In this document: piece after piece, positions 1-8,318 of the stretch
Layout: every line of letters begins with the position of its first letter
Position numbering within the stretch: position 1 is the stretch's first letter
Source: Paenibacillus xylanivorans
GTDB taxonomy: Bacteria; Bacillota; Bacilli; Paenibacillales; Paenibacillaceae
Direction: 5' to 3'
Assembly (NCBI RefSeq): GCF_001280595.1
Contig: NZ_LITU01000081.1
Span: forward strand, 36,979-100,978
Length of the DNA stretch: 64,000 bases
The notes under the pieces: generated by a model
The model's database searches: none
What the model was told of the DNA's origin: nothing
What the model saw: the letters and a program-made list of their open reading frames with translations, nothing else
Position numbers and translations under genes: made by a program

Positions 1-1
1 G

Positions 2-1999
2 GCAGCTCTCCATGATATTTTGTACAGTGTCGATCAAGTCATCTGGAGTGATATTCAGCTTGTTCCGTATGGCTTTATCCTCCTTGTGTTTATCGAAGCA
101 CTAGAGCTTGCCCGTCGGTTCACCAACACCTATCGCATTATCGGCGAAATGTCGGAGCAACTGATCGCTTCGAACCGGATGAAGGACGAATTTCTCGCCA
201 ATACGTCTCATGAACTGAAGACGCCGTTGCACGGTATTATGAATCTTTCGCTTGCTTTGACTGAAGAGAGATCCGGGCCGCTGAACGAGCGTCAACGAGA
301 ACAACTGGAAGTCGTTGTTGCCGTTGCCCGTCGCTTGTCCAATCTGATTAACGATATTCTTGATTTGTCTCGTCTCAAAAACAGTGGACTGCAATTGGAG
401 CTCGGTGCTGTCGATATTCGAACGGTCGTATCGTCGCAACAGGAAGTATTCCATCATTACATCGGGAGCAAGCCTGTCACCTTACGTTTTGATTGGCCGG
501 ACACGCTTCCCCGTGTTCTTGCTGATGAGACTCGTCTGCTGCAGATTGTGTATAACTTGATCGGGAACGCAATTAAATTCACTCCCGAAGGCGAAGTTGC
601 GGTTTCGGCTATGGTTGAAGGCGGAATGCTGCATATGATGGTTGCTGATACGGGTATCGGTATCGAGGAGGATAAGCTTGATACGATTTTTCAATCATTC
701 GAGCAAGTAGGCACTTCTGTAGCGAGGGAATATGGCGGTGCGGGATTGGGTCTCGGCATCACGAAAAGGTTGATTGAGCTACACGGAGGCCGGATTACGG
801 TAAAATCAAAAGTAGGCCAGGGCTCCGTCTTTACCGTCTCGCTTCCGTTGAGCGGCAATCCTTTTGTTCAGAAGGCAGAATGGCGTTCATTCGAGAACTT
901 ACAAGCGGCTTCCATCGTATCATCCGGCTTGCGGGAGACAGCGGTAACGGTAGCCACCGTGCCGAAAGATGCACTAAGATCGGACCATGAGCATGCCATC
1001 CTTGCAGTCGATGATGATCCGGTGAATCTACGGGTGCTTCAAGCGGTATTGGCGGACGAGCCCTATGAATTTATTGCAGTGTCCAGCGGTCAAGAAGCGT
1101 TGGATACGTTGGATCGTTTAGGAAATAAAGTCGGATTAGTCATTCTTGACGTCATGATGCCTGGACAATCCGGCTTTGAAACCTGCAGGCAAATTCGAAA
1201 CACTTATACACTCAGCGAGCTGCCTGTTCTGCTGACGACCGTACGCAATGATCCAGCCGACGTCATGGTTGGGTTCGAGGCGGGAGCCAATGATTACTTG
1301 ACCAAGCCTTTTCAGCCTTACGAATTACGGGCGCGCACGCGGACACTGCTGCAGATGAAACGCTCCGCCGAGGACGCGGTTCGTTCGGAGCTCGCATTTT
1401 TACAAGCGCAAATCAAGCCTCATTTTCTCTATAACGCCCTGAATACGATTGTCACCTTCTCGCTTGAAGATCCACAGACAACGCATGATCTGTTGTTGAA
1501 TCTCGGACGATATTTACGTGGCAGCTTCGATTTTAAGAGCAAGGAGAGACTGGTTCCTTTACGTCGTGAATTGGAATTAACCGGAGCTTATCTCCGGATT
1601 GAACAGGCCCGGTTTGGTGAGCGGCTTCGTATCCGATACGAGGTAGACGAGGATGCTGATTGCTTGCTTCCCCCGCTTACGCTGCAGCCTCTTGTTGAGA
1701 ATGCGGTACGACATGGCATAACGACGAAAGAAAACGGCGGTACAGTGAAGATATCGGTAAGAGCAGATTCTAGCTATACACTTCTAACCGTTGAAGACGA
1801 TGGCAAAGGCATGCCCGATGGGTTCCAGACTCTATTTTCCAAAGAAGAAGAGCATAAAGGCGGCGTAGGGCTGCGGAACATCCATCTTCGTTTGGTAAAG
1901 CTGTTCGGTACAGGCGTTGAGATCGGTTCGGGAATAGATGGAGGCACGAAAGTTGTTATTCGTATTCCAAAAGCGATTGAAAAGGAGGGAAACCGATGA
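2..1999 (+). CDS. hybrid sensor histidine kinase with REC and second LytS-type kinase module (5' partial)
   Basis: Membrane-linked sensor kinase. The reading frame is open to the window edge, so the N-terminal sensor is missing. Visible in order: the end of a membrane segment (about residues 20-36), a HisKA box with SHELKTPLHG (His near residue 70), an HATPase domain with NLIGNAIKF, DTGIGI and GAGLGLG (about 170-280), a receiver domain with the phospho-Asp in VILDVMMPG (about 383) and Lys in TKPF, and then a second kinase core of the LytS/YehU His_kinase type with QIKPHFLYNALN (His about 474) followed by LVENAVRHG and GVGLRNIHLRL. The stop overlaps the next gene by 4 nt, so the two form a two-component pair. 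The signal sensed cannot be told without the N-terminus. Confidence 0.9.
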   Translation, partial: AALHDILYSVDQVIWSDIQLVPYGFILLVFIEALELARRFTNTYRIIGEMSEQLIASNRMKDEFLANTSHELKTPLHGIMNLSLALTEERSGPLNERQREQLEVVVAVARRLSNLINDILDLSRLKNSGLQLELGAVDIRTVVSSQQEVFHHYIGSKPVTLRFDWPDTLPRVLADETRLLQIVYNLIGNAIKFTPEGEVAVSAMVEGGMLHMMVADTGIGIEEDKLDTIFQSFEQVGTSVAREYGGAGLGLGITKRLIELHGGRITVKSKVGQGSVFTVSLPLSGNPFVQKAEWRSFENLQAASIVSSGLRETAVTVATVPKDALRSDHEHAILAVDDDPVNLRVLQAVLADEPYEFIAVSSGQEALDTLDRLGNKVGLVILDVMMPGQSGFETCRQIRNTYTLSELPVLLTTVRNDPADVMVGFEAGANDYLTKPFQPYELRARTRTLLQMKRSAEDAVRSELAFLQAQIKPHFLYNALNTIVTFSLEDPQTTHDLLLNLGRYLRGSFDFKSKERLVPLRRELELTGAYLRIEQARFGERLRIRYEVDEDADCLLPPLTLQPLVENAVRHGITTKENGGTVKISVRADSSYTLLTVEDDGKGMPDGFQTLFSKEEEHKGGVGLRNIHLRLVKLFGTGVEIGSGIDGGTKVVIRIPKAIEKEGNR

Positions 2000-2799
2000 T
2001 TCGAATCATCGCAGTCGACGACGAGCAGCCGGCGCTTCGCAGAGTTGGGAAGCTATTGGAACAATTCCCGCAAGTTCAGGTGTCCGGCTTGTTCGATAAG
2101 TCGACGGCTTGCTTGGAATATATTTTAACGGAGCCTGACAGAATCGATTTGGCCTTGCTTGATATGGAGATGCCTACGATGCATGGACTGGAGCTGGCGC
2201 GACGGCTTCAGGAATGCCGGCCGGAGATTCATATCGCATTTCTGACGGCCTATGAAGGATATGCCAAGAGTGCCTTTGAGGTGGAAGCAATCGATTTTCT
2301 ATTGAAGCCCATTCTGCAGGATGACCTGGATCGCACCATTGGAAGGTTCGTGAAACGGACCGGAAGCAAGGATGAGGCAACAAATCAGCCAAAACGGGGA
2401 ATAGCAGTTCAACGCTTTGGCCCTTTCAACGTTCTAACAGAGAATGGCGACATGATCCGTTTTCGCAATTCCAAGTCCAAGGAGATTCTGGCTTATCTTC
2501 ATCATCATCGGGGGAAACCGGTAAGCAAAGCGCAAATGATGGAAAACATTTGGTATGGTCAGGATGAGCAGCGGACGCAAGCCAACTTGTATACAACGAT
2601 TTATCAACTTCGCAAAGATCTGGAGGCTTGGGGGTTATCCGATCTGATCTCTCAGACGAAAACGGCGGGAGGCAGCTACAGCCTACATTGGCAGACATCG
2701 TTCGATGATGTCGATTCCTACGAGGAGGAGTTGAGGTTATTTAAGCGTAAATCGTCGTTAACGCATGCGCTTAAGGCCAGCGTGCAGAATTCGCGGTGA
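1996..2799 (+). CDS. response regulator, REC plus winged-helix, truncated SAPR type
   Basis: Cytoplasmic DNA-binding response regulator, translationally coupled to the kinase (ATG overlaps its stop; RBS AAGGAGGG). The REC domain has DDE at 8-10, phospho-Asp 56 in LALLDMEMP and Lys 104 in FLLKPI. A winged-helix domain follows (about 140-235), with the FGPFNV and YTTIYQLRKDLE signatures of regulators that normally continue into a BTAD domain (COG3947 type, usually about 350 residues or more). Only the first BTAD residues (about DVDSYEEEL) are present. The last 20 or so residues appear to come from out-of-frame reading into a different gene, the SLH relic. The REC and DNA-binding parts look intact, so it may still work. 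Confidence 0.85.
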   Translation: MIRIIAVDDEQPALRRVGKLLEQFPQVQVSGLFDKSTACLEYILTEPDRIDLALLDMEMPTMHGLELARRLQECRPEIHIAFLTAYEGYAKSAFEVEAIDFLLKPILQDDLDRTIGRFVKRTGSKDEATNQPKRGIAVQRFGPFNVLTENGDMIRFRNSKSKEILAYLHHHRGKPVSKAQMMENIWYGQDEQRTQANLYTTIYQLRKDLEAWGLSDLISQTKTAGGSYSLHWQTSFDDVDSYEEELRLFKRKSSLTHALKASVQNSR

Positions 2800-3203
2800 T
2801 GCTGATGAATGCGTTGAAGCCGCAGAGTGAAGGAGTCGTGCTTTCTTTCACGGACGAGGCGAAAATCGATGCATGGGCAAGGACGGCAGTTGCACAGGCA
2901 GTACAAGCAGGTATTATTGCAGGATACCAAGATGGTGCTTTTCATCCAAATGATCAGATTACTCGATCAGAGATGGCAGTCATGCTTGCTAAAGCTTGAG
3001 GTGAGTTAATCGAAGGCAACGCTGCAACCCGCTTTGGGGACGACAAGAAAATAGCAGCTTGGGCTAGAGGTGCCGTCCTTTATGTGCAACAAGCAGGGCT
3101 GATGCAAGGAAAAGGCAATAACCAATTCGCGCCTCAAGATAAAACGACTAGGGCAGAGGCCGTAACGGTTTTGCTGAATAGTTTAGCTCCAAAAGAGCAA
3201 TAA
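2775..3203 (+). pseudogene. 3' relic of an S-layer-homology (SLH) domain protein
   Basis: The frame overlapping the end of the response regulator reads QRAEFAVMLMNALKP, a typical end of an SLH repeat (usually TRAEFAVML). It continues through an SLH repeat (AWARTAVAQAVQAGIIAGY, FHPNDQITRSEMAVMLAKA), hits an in-frame TGA at 2997-2999, then goes on in the same frame through another repeat (AWARGAVLYVQQAGLMQGK, TTRAEAVTVLLNSL) to TAA at 3201. This is the C-terminal cell-wall anchor of a larger surface protein whose body is gone. A GTG at 2796 could start the first half, but with no signal peptide and a stop between repeats I treat it as decayed. Confidence 0.8.
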
Positions 3204-3257
3204 CGTTTAGACTTGTCCGTAAAAGTTGTTGTTACTCGGCAATAATTCATGTTTGGC

Positions 3258-3283
3258 GCCCTAATTCAATTAGGGCTTTTTTT
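3258..3283 (+). terminator. rho-independent terminator after the SLH relic
   Basis: A perfect 9-bp stem GCCCTAATT/AATTAGGGC with a 1-base loop, followed by seven T. Confidence 0.85.
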
Positions 3284-3444
3284 ATTATGGATGATATATT
3301 TGTAGTGAAATATCTAATAGCGGGAGAGCGCATCGCTGGCAGCGATAGGTAAAGATTTTTGAGTACGGTAATATGACGGGACAGATGTCTGTAGAAGATT
3401 CATCACAGAGCAGTAAAATAGAAATGGGAACGGGAGGAAGACCA

Positions 3445-4131
3445 GTGTCAGTGTCCAATACAGAGCAACGTAATGCTGATTATCCCATGATGGAGATACC
3501 TGCAGGTCAGATCGAGTTAAGGGATGATCGGATTAAGAAGACTTGGACCACAGAAGTGAAGTCTTTTTTACTTGCACCGGTTCCGGTTACAAACGATCTA
3601 TATACTACGATTATGCAAAAGACAAATGGACCTCTTAACGCGCTTCAAGCTCCGGTAGTAAATGTTTCATGGAATGAGGCGATTCTCTTCTCTAATTTGT
3701 TATCCCGGCAATGGGGTCTGAGAGAATATTACTCTGTCAGTGCAGAGGGGGAGTCAGTGAACTGCAACTTGGGCGCAGATGGCTACCGTCTTCCCACCGA
3801 AGCAGAATGGCAGTATGCATGTAAAGCAGGAACCACCGGATATCGGTACGGCGAACTGGATGAGATCGCTTGGTATGAAGAGAATTCGGAAGGCGGGGTC
3901 CATGAGGTTGGCAAAAAGTGCCCCAATGCGTGGGGACTGCACGACATGCTCGGAAACGTCTGGGAATGGTGCTGGGATCTGTATGATGAAGAAGTATACG
4001 GCTCCTATAGAGTGTTCCGTGGCGGTAGTTGGGCAGAAGAGGACAGAGGCTGCGGAGCGACATGTCGTCGCCGCAGTCATCCTACGTTTGGCATTGATGA
4101 TCTCGGCTTCCGTCTTGCACGGTCTTTGTAA
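3445..4131 (+). CDS. SUMF1/formylglycine-generating-enzyme-like domain protein
   Basis: About 228 residues of the SUMF1 (FGE-sulfatase/EgtB/PvdO) fold. Visible hallmarks are YRLPTEAEWQYACKAG, NAWGLHDMLGNVWEWCWD, RVFRGGSW and the closing DLGFRLARS. I chose the GTG at 3445 because GGGAGG lies 8 nt upstream; the frame is open further up to an ATG at 3373 with no RBS. True formylglycine-generating enzymes carry a Cys soon after the RGGS motif and another four or five residues later. Here the first is replaced (RGGSWAEEDRGCGATC), so sulfatase activation is doubtful and the substrate is unknown. No sulfatase is adjacent. It may be a binding or oxygenase-like variant of the fold. Confidence 0.8.
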   Translation: MSVSNTEQRNADYPMMEIPAGQIELRDDRIKKTWTTEVKSFLLAPVPVTNDLYTTIMQKTNGPLNALQAPVVNVSWNEAILFSNLLSRQWGLREYYSVSAEGESVNCNLGADGYRLPTEAEWQYACKAGTTGYRYGELDEIAWYEENSEGGVHEVGKKCPNAWGLHDMLGNVWEWCWDLYDEEVYGSYRVFRGGSWAEEDRGCGATCRRRSHPTFGIDDLGFRLARSL

Positions 4132-4555
4132 GAAAGAAAAGATCCAGAGCGGACAAAAGATGCCGATTTATGGTGCTTCTGGAGTCGTAGCGCTTCTGTT
4201 CAGCTTGCCAACCATGGGCATAAATTGGTCAATGTCGTTATTACGCTTGGACATGAGAGATGAGGATTTGAAACAGATGTAAAAAAGAGAAATAACTAAG
4301 CGAACACGCCTTTCGGCGTGTTTTTGTGTTGAATTTTCAAATGTTGGCCTTCTTGGGGCCTCTTACATAGTTATTGCGACAATCGTATAAGCTATTTATA
4401 CCCGGAATGCTAGTATTCTGCAGCAAGACACAATGTTAAAATAGTCATACATAGCCGTTTTTCAGGCATCATCAGCAAGAGGACTGAGTGACCCCAGAAC
4501 GGAACGATCAAATAGTATTCCGATATCAGTCATCACAGTCACGGAGGATAAGAAA
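4132..4555. other. intergenic region, 424 bp
   Basis: It contains one clear terminator (4303-4325) and then AT-rich DNA leading into the AraC/Btr-like gene. The open frame covering 3779-4282 in another phase is an overlap of the SUMF1 gene and I see no gene in it. No Fur box was recognised here. Confidence 0.5.
4303..4325 (+). terminator. terminator downstream of the SUMF1-like gene
   Basis: Hairpin AACACGCC-tttc-GGCGTGTT followed by a T run. Confidence 0.8.
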
Positions 4556-6208
4556 ATGAACAACTCGGAATGGGCAGAGTCCTATTTTCCAATATATACA
4601 GCAGACAGCATTCAATCACTGTATAGCACATCAACGATGCCGATCCATCGAATCCATGAGAACCTAACCGTTCTGATGGCCGTTGCCAGTGGTAAGGGTT
4701 CACTTCATCTCGTCGACCACATGTACGAACTCACCGATAGCATGGTAATCCTTATTCCAGCGAACAGCGAGGCTGTCATAAAGGCGGATCTCATGTACCC
4801 CCTTCATATGTACACGCTCACCATCAGAACGCACGAACAGACGAGATCACTGCCGGTGGGAGCTATGGGACGGTCCAGTGTGCTAGCTTCAGGAACCTCT
4901 ATTCAGCTCTTCCCATATGAACCTGCAATTGCAGTACAGCTTGAAGAGCTGTATATTCATCGTTTACCTGGTAACGAAGTCAGGCATATGCGCAACCAGA
5001 TTCTTTTTCATCAGGTGCTTATGAGTTTATTGGAGCGAATGGAAGCAAGATATGCTGCAAGTGAGCAGCCGTCCATGGAACGCAGTATTACCTATATGGA
5101 GAACCATTTTAGTGAGAAAATAACAACGGAAGGACTCTCCGAAATTGCCGGGGTCAGTCGTTCTCACTATTCCATTCTATTTAAGCAACTAACCGGATTC
5201 TCACCCAATGAATACCTTTCACGCTTACGTGTTCACCGCGCCAAAGAGTTATTAATTAGCGGGACCGCTTCCCTTCGTGAGATTGCGCTGAAGGTCGGAT
5301 ACAAGGATGAATTCTATCTTAGCCGCCGCTTCAAGCAGCAGACGGGAGAGAGTCCTTCAGGTTACACGCGCCGCAGGCCATTTCAACGAGTAGCTGTGTG
5401 GTGTGCACCTTACGCAAGCCATATGATGTTACTTGGCTTGGAGCCAACGATTATCATCTCGGAAAGCAGCGAATATGTGAGTACAGAGGGGATGCCCTCA
5501 CCTCAAACGATACGATTTATCCATTCCGACAGCTCACCTGAGCTAGTAAAATCCGTATTGCTGGACGCTGATATTGAACTCGTTATCGCAGCAAATCTGC
5601 ATCTATCCCTTAATGGATTAAGCTCTGACCGCCTTCGATCTGTCGCTCCCATTGCCGAAATTGCATGGATGGAGCTTGGTTGGAAAGAGCATCTGCGTTT
5701 CATTGCACAGGCAATTCAGAGGAGTGAACAGGCAGAGCAATGGCTGGCAGACTTTGAAGAGGAGGAACATCAAGCACGCGAAGCCATACAGCAGACTGAG
5801 CTTGTGAATGAGACGTTGACCATTCTCGTTATCAAACCGGATACCCTGCAGATTTATGGAATCAGAAATGTAGGATATGTGATGTATCATTCCCTCGGAT
5901 TACGTCCTCCGGCCAAGATTGCCCAGGAAATACAGAGGTTTGGCGATCAATTTCATTCGGCTTCTATCCAGCTGTCTGAGCTTCAGGATTACGAAGGCAC
6001 ACGTATGCTCGTCATTGTTTTTCCAGATGAAAAAGGCTCAAAGGCCCATTCAGAAAGTATATTTAACTCAGAATACTGGAAAGGACTTGAGGCTGTGAAA
6101 CAAAACCGGATCGTTCATCTGGAGCAGGAAGAGTGGATACCCTACAATCCGGTTTCTATTCGTCTACAGCTTGGGCGGGCGCTATCCTTATGGACAGGCA
6201 TCCAATAA
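4556..6208 (+). CDS. AraC-type activator fused to a siderophore-binding domain (Btr-like)
   Basis: 550 residues. An N-terminal cupin-like part (about 1-165) is followed by two AraC helix-turn-helix motifs (about 178-277; LSEIAGVSRSHYSILFKQL and LREIALKVGYKDEFYLSRRF) and a C-terminal domain of the periplasmic-binding-protein/TroA fold (about 280-550; RVAVWCAPYASHMMLLGL onward). This is the layout of Bacillus subtilis Btr (YbbB), which binds the iron-siderophore in the cytoplasm and switches on the feu uptake genes. The next three genes are just such a siderophore transporter, so the same role is very likely. The start ATG has only a modest GGAGG-like site upstream. Confidence 0.9.
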   Translation: MNNSEWAESYFPIYTADSIQSLYSTSTMPIHRIHENLTVLMAVASGKGSLHLVDHMYELTDSMVILIPANSEAVIKADLMYPLHMYTLTIRTHEQTRSLPVGAMGRSSVLASGTSIQLFPYEPAIAVQLEELYIHRLPGNEVRHMRNQILFHQVLMSLLERMEARYAASEQPSMERSITYMENHFSEKITTEGLSEIAGVSRSHYSILFKQLTGFSPNEYLSRLRVHRAKELLISGTASLREIALKVGYKDEFYLSRRFKQQTGESPSGYTRRRPFQRVAVWCAPYASHMMLLGLEPTIIISESSEYVSTEGMPSPQTIRFIHSDSSPELVKSVLLDADIELVIAANLHLSLNGLSSDRLRSVAPIAEIAWMELGWKEHLRFIAQAIQRSEQAEQWLADFEEEEHQAREAIQQTELVNETLTILVIKPDTLQIYGIRNVGYVMYHSLGLRPPAKIAQEIQRFGDQFHSASIQLSELQDYEGTRMLVIVFPDEKGSKAHSESIFNSEYWKGLEAVKQNRIVHLEQEEWIPYNPVSIRLQLGRALSLWTGIQ

Positions 6209-6277
6209 TCCAAAGGTTTTCTCAAACAAAAAGGCATGGTTAGGTTCATCCTGCATGCCTATAATAAGCTATGGTAA

Positions 6278-6292
6278 TGAGAATGATTTTCA
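6278..6292 (+). promoter_or_regulatory. Fur box upstream of the siderophore lipoprotein gene
   Basis: TGAGAATGATTTTCA matches the 7-1-7 Fur site TGATAATnATTATCA with one mismatch in each half. It lies 31 nt before the start codon, where bound Fur would block transcription when iron is plentiful. Confidence 0.85.
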
Positions 6293-6323
6293 TATTCAAA
6301 GAAAAAAGGGAGAGAGTCATCAT

Positions 6324-7298
6324 ATGAGAAAGCTTTTTGTTCCATTTATATTGGTTCTGGTTTTATTGCTTAGTGCTTGTGGAGCCAATTCTGCCAAAGA
6401 TACAACGGGGGATGCAGCTTCATCCAACGAATCCACTTCATCGAGCACGGATTCATCAGCTTCTTCATCTGATTCAGATTCGGGCACATTCACTTATCAA
6501 TCGGAGACAGGTCCTGTCGAAGTTCCTTCACATCCGCAACGTGTGGTTGTGCTGACCCGATTCCTGACAGGCAATGTGATGGCACTGGATGTGCCACTGG
6601 TCGGTGTGGATGAAATGTCCAAGGAGAACCCGAACTTCAAAGAAAAACTGGCCAATACAGAGGCAGTTACCGACGAGAGTCTGGAGAAAATTATTGAGTT
6701 AAACCCAGATCTGATTATCGGCCTGTCTGATATCAAGAACATCGATAAACTGAAGCAAATAGCTCCAACAGTCACCTATACATATGGTAAGGTGGACTTC
6801 CTCAAGCAACAGCTGGAGATCGGAAAGCTTGTGAACAAAGAAAAAGAAGCACAGGCATGGGTTGACGATTTTGATGCCCGAAGCAAAAAAGTAGGAGAAG
6901 AAATCAAGGCCAAAATTGGCGCAAACGCAAGCGTATCGGTTATTGAAACATTTAATAAACAACTTTACGTTTATGGCGAAAAATTCGGACGTGGAACGGA
7001 AATACTGTATGATCAATTCGGTCTTGCCATGCCGGAGAAGGTGAAGGAAGCCACCAAGAAAGACGGATTCTTTGCTGTATCGAACGAAGTGCTAAAAGAC
7101 TACATGGGAGACTATGTGATTTTTAGCAAAAATGCCGATGAAGACAACTCATTCCAAAACACCGAAACTTACAAAAACATTCCTGCGGTGAAAAATAATC
7201 AGGTATTCGAAGCCGATGCCAAGGCATTTTACTTCAATGATCCACTGAGCATGGAATACCAGCTGGAATTCTTCATCCAACATTTTCTTGGCAAGTAA
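6324..7298 (+). CDS. iron-siderophore ABC transporter substrate-binding lipoprotein
   Basis: 324 residues. The ATG at 6324 follows AGGGAGA and begins a lipoprotein signal with lipobox LLSAC (Cys about 20); the open frame upstream is not coding. A Ser/Thr/Asp-rich linker (about 24-58) leads into a Fe/B12 periplasmic-binding (TroA/FepB) domain with VEVPSHPQRVVVLTRF, LVGVDEM, NPDLIIGLSDI and, at the end, AFYFNDPLSMEYQLEFF. It should sit on the outer face of the membrane and hand a ferric-siderophore to the two permeases that follow. Preceded by a Fur box and by the Btr-like activator, so probably under double control by iron and by siderophore. Confidence 0.93.
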   Translation: MRKLFVPFILVLVLLLSACGANSAKDTTGDAASSNESTSSSTDSSASSSDSDSGTFTYQSETGPVEVPSHPQRVVVLTRFLTGNVMALDVPLVGVDEMSKENPNFKEKLANTEAVTDESLEKIIELNPDLIIGLSDIKNIDKLKQIAPTVTYTYGKVDFLKQQLEIGKLVNKEKEAQAWVDDFDARSKKVGEEIKAKIGANASVSVIETFNKQLYVYGEKFGRGTEILYDQFGLAMPEKVKEATKKDGFFAVSNEVLKDYMGDYVIFSKNADEDNSFQNTETYKNIPAVKNNQVFEADAKAFYFNDPLSMEYQLEFFIQHFLGK

Positions 7299-7310
7299 AC
7301 ATTGAACGCG

Positions 7311-8318
7311 ATGAAAAATAAACGACTTCCTTTTCGGTTTGCAACCAAGCTGCTGGGTAGTGTACTCGTACTTATGGTGTGCTTTATCATGGCTATGATG
7401 TTTGGCGCAGAAGAAACGACATTCCGCAATGTGTGGCTGACCCTGACCTCTGCGACCAAGAGCGATAATATTCTTATTCTGCGAGAGATCAGACTTCCGC
7501 GGGAACTGGCTGCCATGCTGATCGGAGCCGCACTTGCAGTCTCTGGAGGCATCATGCAGGGAATTACTCGCAACCCGCTGGCCGATCCTGGGTTACTCGG
7601 TCTGACTTCAGGGGCCAATATGGCACTTGCCCTGGCGTTTGTCTTTATGCCATCGCTCGGATATTTTGGGATTATGGTCGCTTGTTTTGTTGGTGCTGCA
7701 CTTGGAGCTGCTTTGGTTATTGTGCTCGGATCGATGTGGAGAGGGAGCTTGTCTCCCATCCGTGTCGTGCTGGCCGGGGCAGCTGTATCTGCTTTTATGT
7801 ATGCCATCTCGGATGGCATCAGTATCTTTTTTAAAATTTCCAAGGATGTGTCCATGTGGACTTCGGGAGGACTCATTGGAACGACATGGGGCCAGATTCA
7901 AGCCATTGGGCCTGTGATACTCATTGGTCTAGCCATAGTTCCGTTTCTTTCCAACCAGATCAATATTCTTAGTCTGAGCGATGAAGTGGCGACTGGATTG
8001 GGGCAAAGGCTTGTACTCGTCAAAACCGTTCTGTTCCTGCTCGTCATCGTGCTTACCGGAGCGTCGGTTGCATTGATCGGTAATATGGCCTTTGTCGGAT
8101 TAATGATCCCCCATATTGTCCGTAAAATGGTTGGCACGGACTATCGGTATATTATCCCCGTATCCATTTTTGCCGGAGCATCGTTTATGCTGCTTGCCGA
8201 AACGCTGGGACGAACGATAAATGCACCTTACGAAACACCAGTGGTCGCCATTGCTGCCATGCTTGGTTTACCTTTCTTCCTGTTCGTAGTGCGTAGAGGG
8301 GGCAAAGCGTTCTCATGA
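7311..8318 (+). CDS. FecCD-family siderophore permease, first subunit
   Basis: About 335 residues of a FecCD/BtuC-type membrane permease with around nine to ten hydrophobic segments. Family signatures seen: LRLPRELAAMLIGAALAVSGGIMQG-like start (IRLPRELAAMLIGAALAVSG), TRNPLADPGLLG, and the coupling region AFVGLMIPHIVRKMVG. The frame is open to a TTG at 7302, but I prefer the ATG at 7311; neither has a strong RBS, so translation may be coupled to the lipoprotein gene that ends 12 nt before. Its stop overlaps the second permease. It forms the membrane channel with the next gene. Confidence 0.92.
   Translation: MKNKRLPFRFATKLLGSVLVLMVCFIMAMMFGAEETTFRNVWLTLTSATKSDNILILREIRLPRELAAMLIGAALAVSGGIMQGITRNPLADPGLLGLTSGANMALALAFVFMPSLGYFGIMVACFVGAALGAALVIVLGSMWRGSLSPIRVVLAGAAVSAFMYAISDGISIFFKISKDVSMWTSGGLIGTTWGQIQAIGPVILIGLAIVPFLSNQINILSLSDEVATGLGQRLVLVKTVLFLLVIVLTGASVALIGNMAFVGLMIPHIVRKMVGTDYRYIIPVSIFAGASFMLLAETLGRTINAPYETPVVAIAAMLGLPFFLFVVRRGGKAFS

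Noticed and set aside
3779-4282. 167-codon open frame overlapping the SUMF1-like gene and running past it
   Set aside because: It lies in another phase of a clear protein gene, has no RBS and no recognisable domain.
7229-7901. Long minus-strand open frames within the first permease gene
   Set aside because: They mirror hydrophobic codons of the permease and have no RBS or domain.
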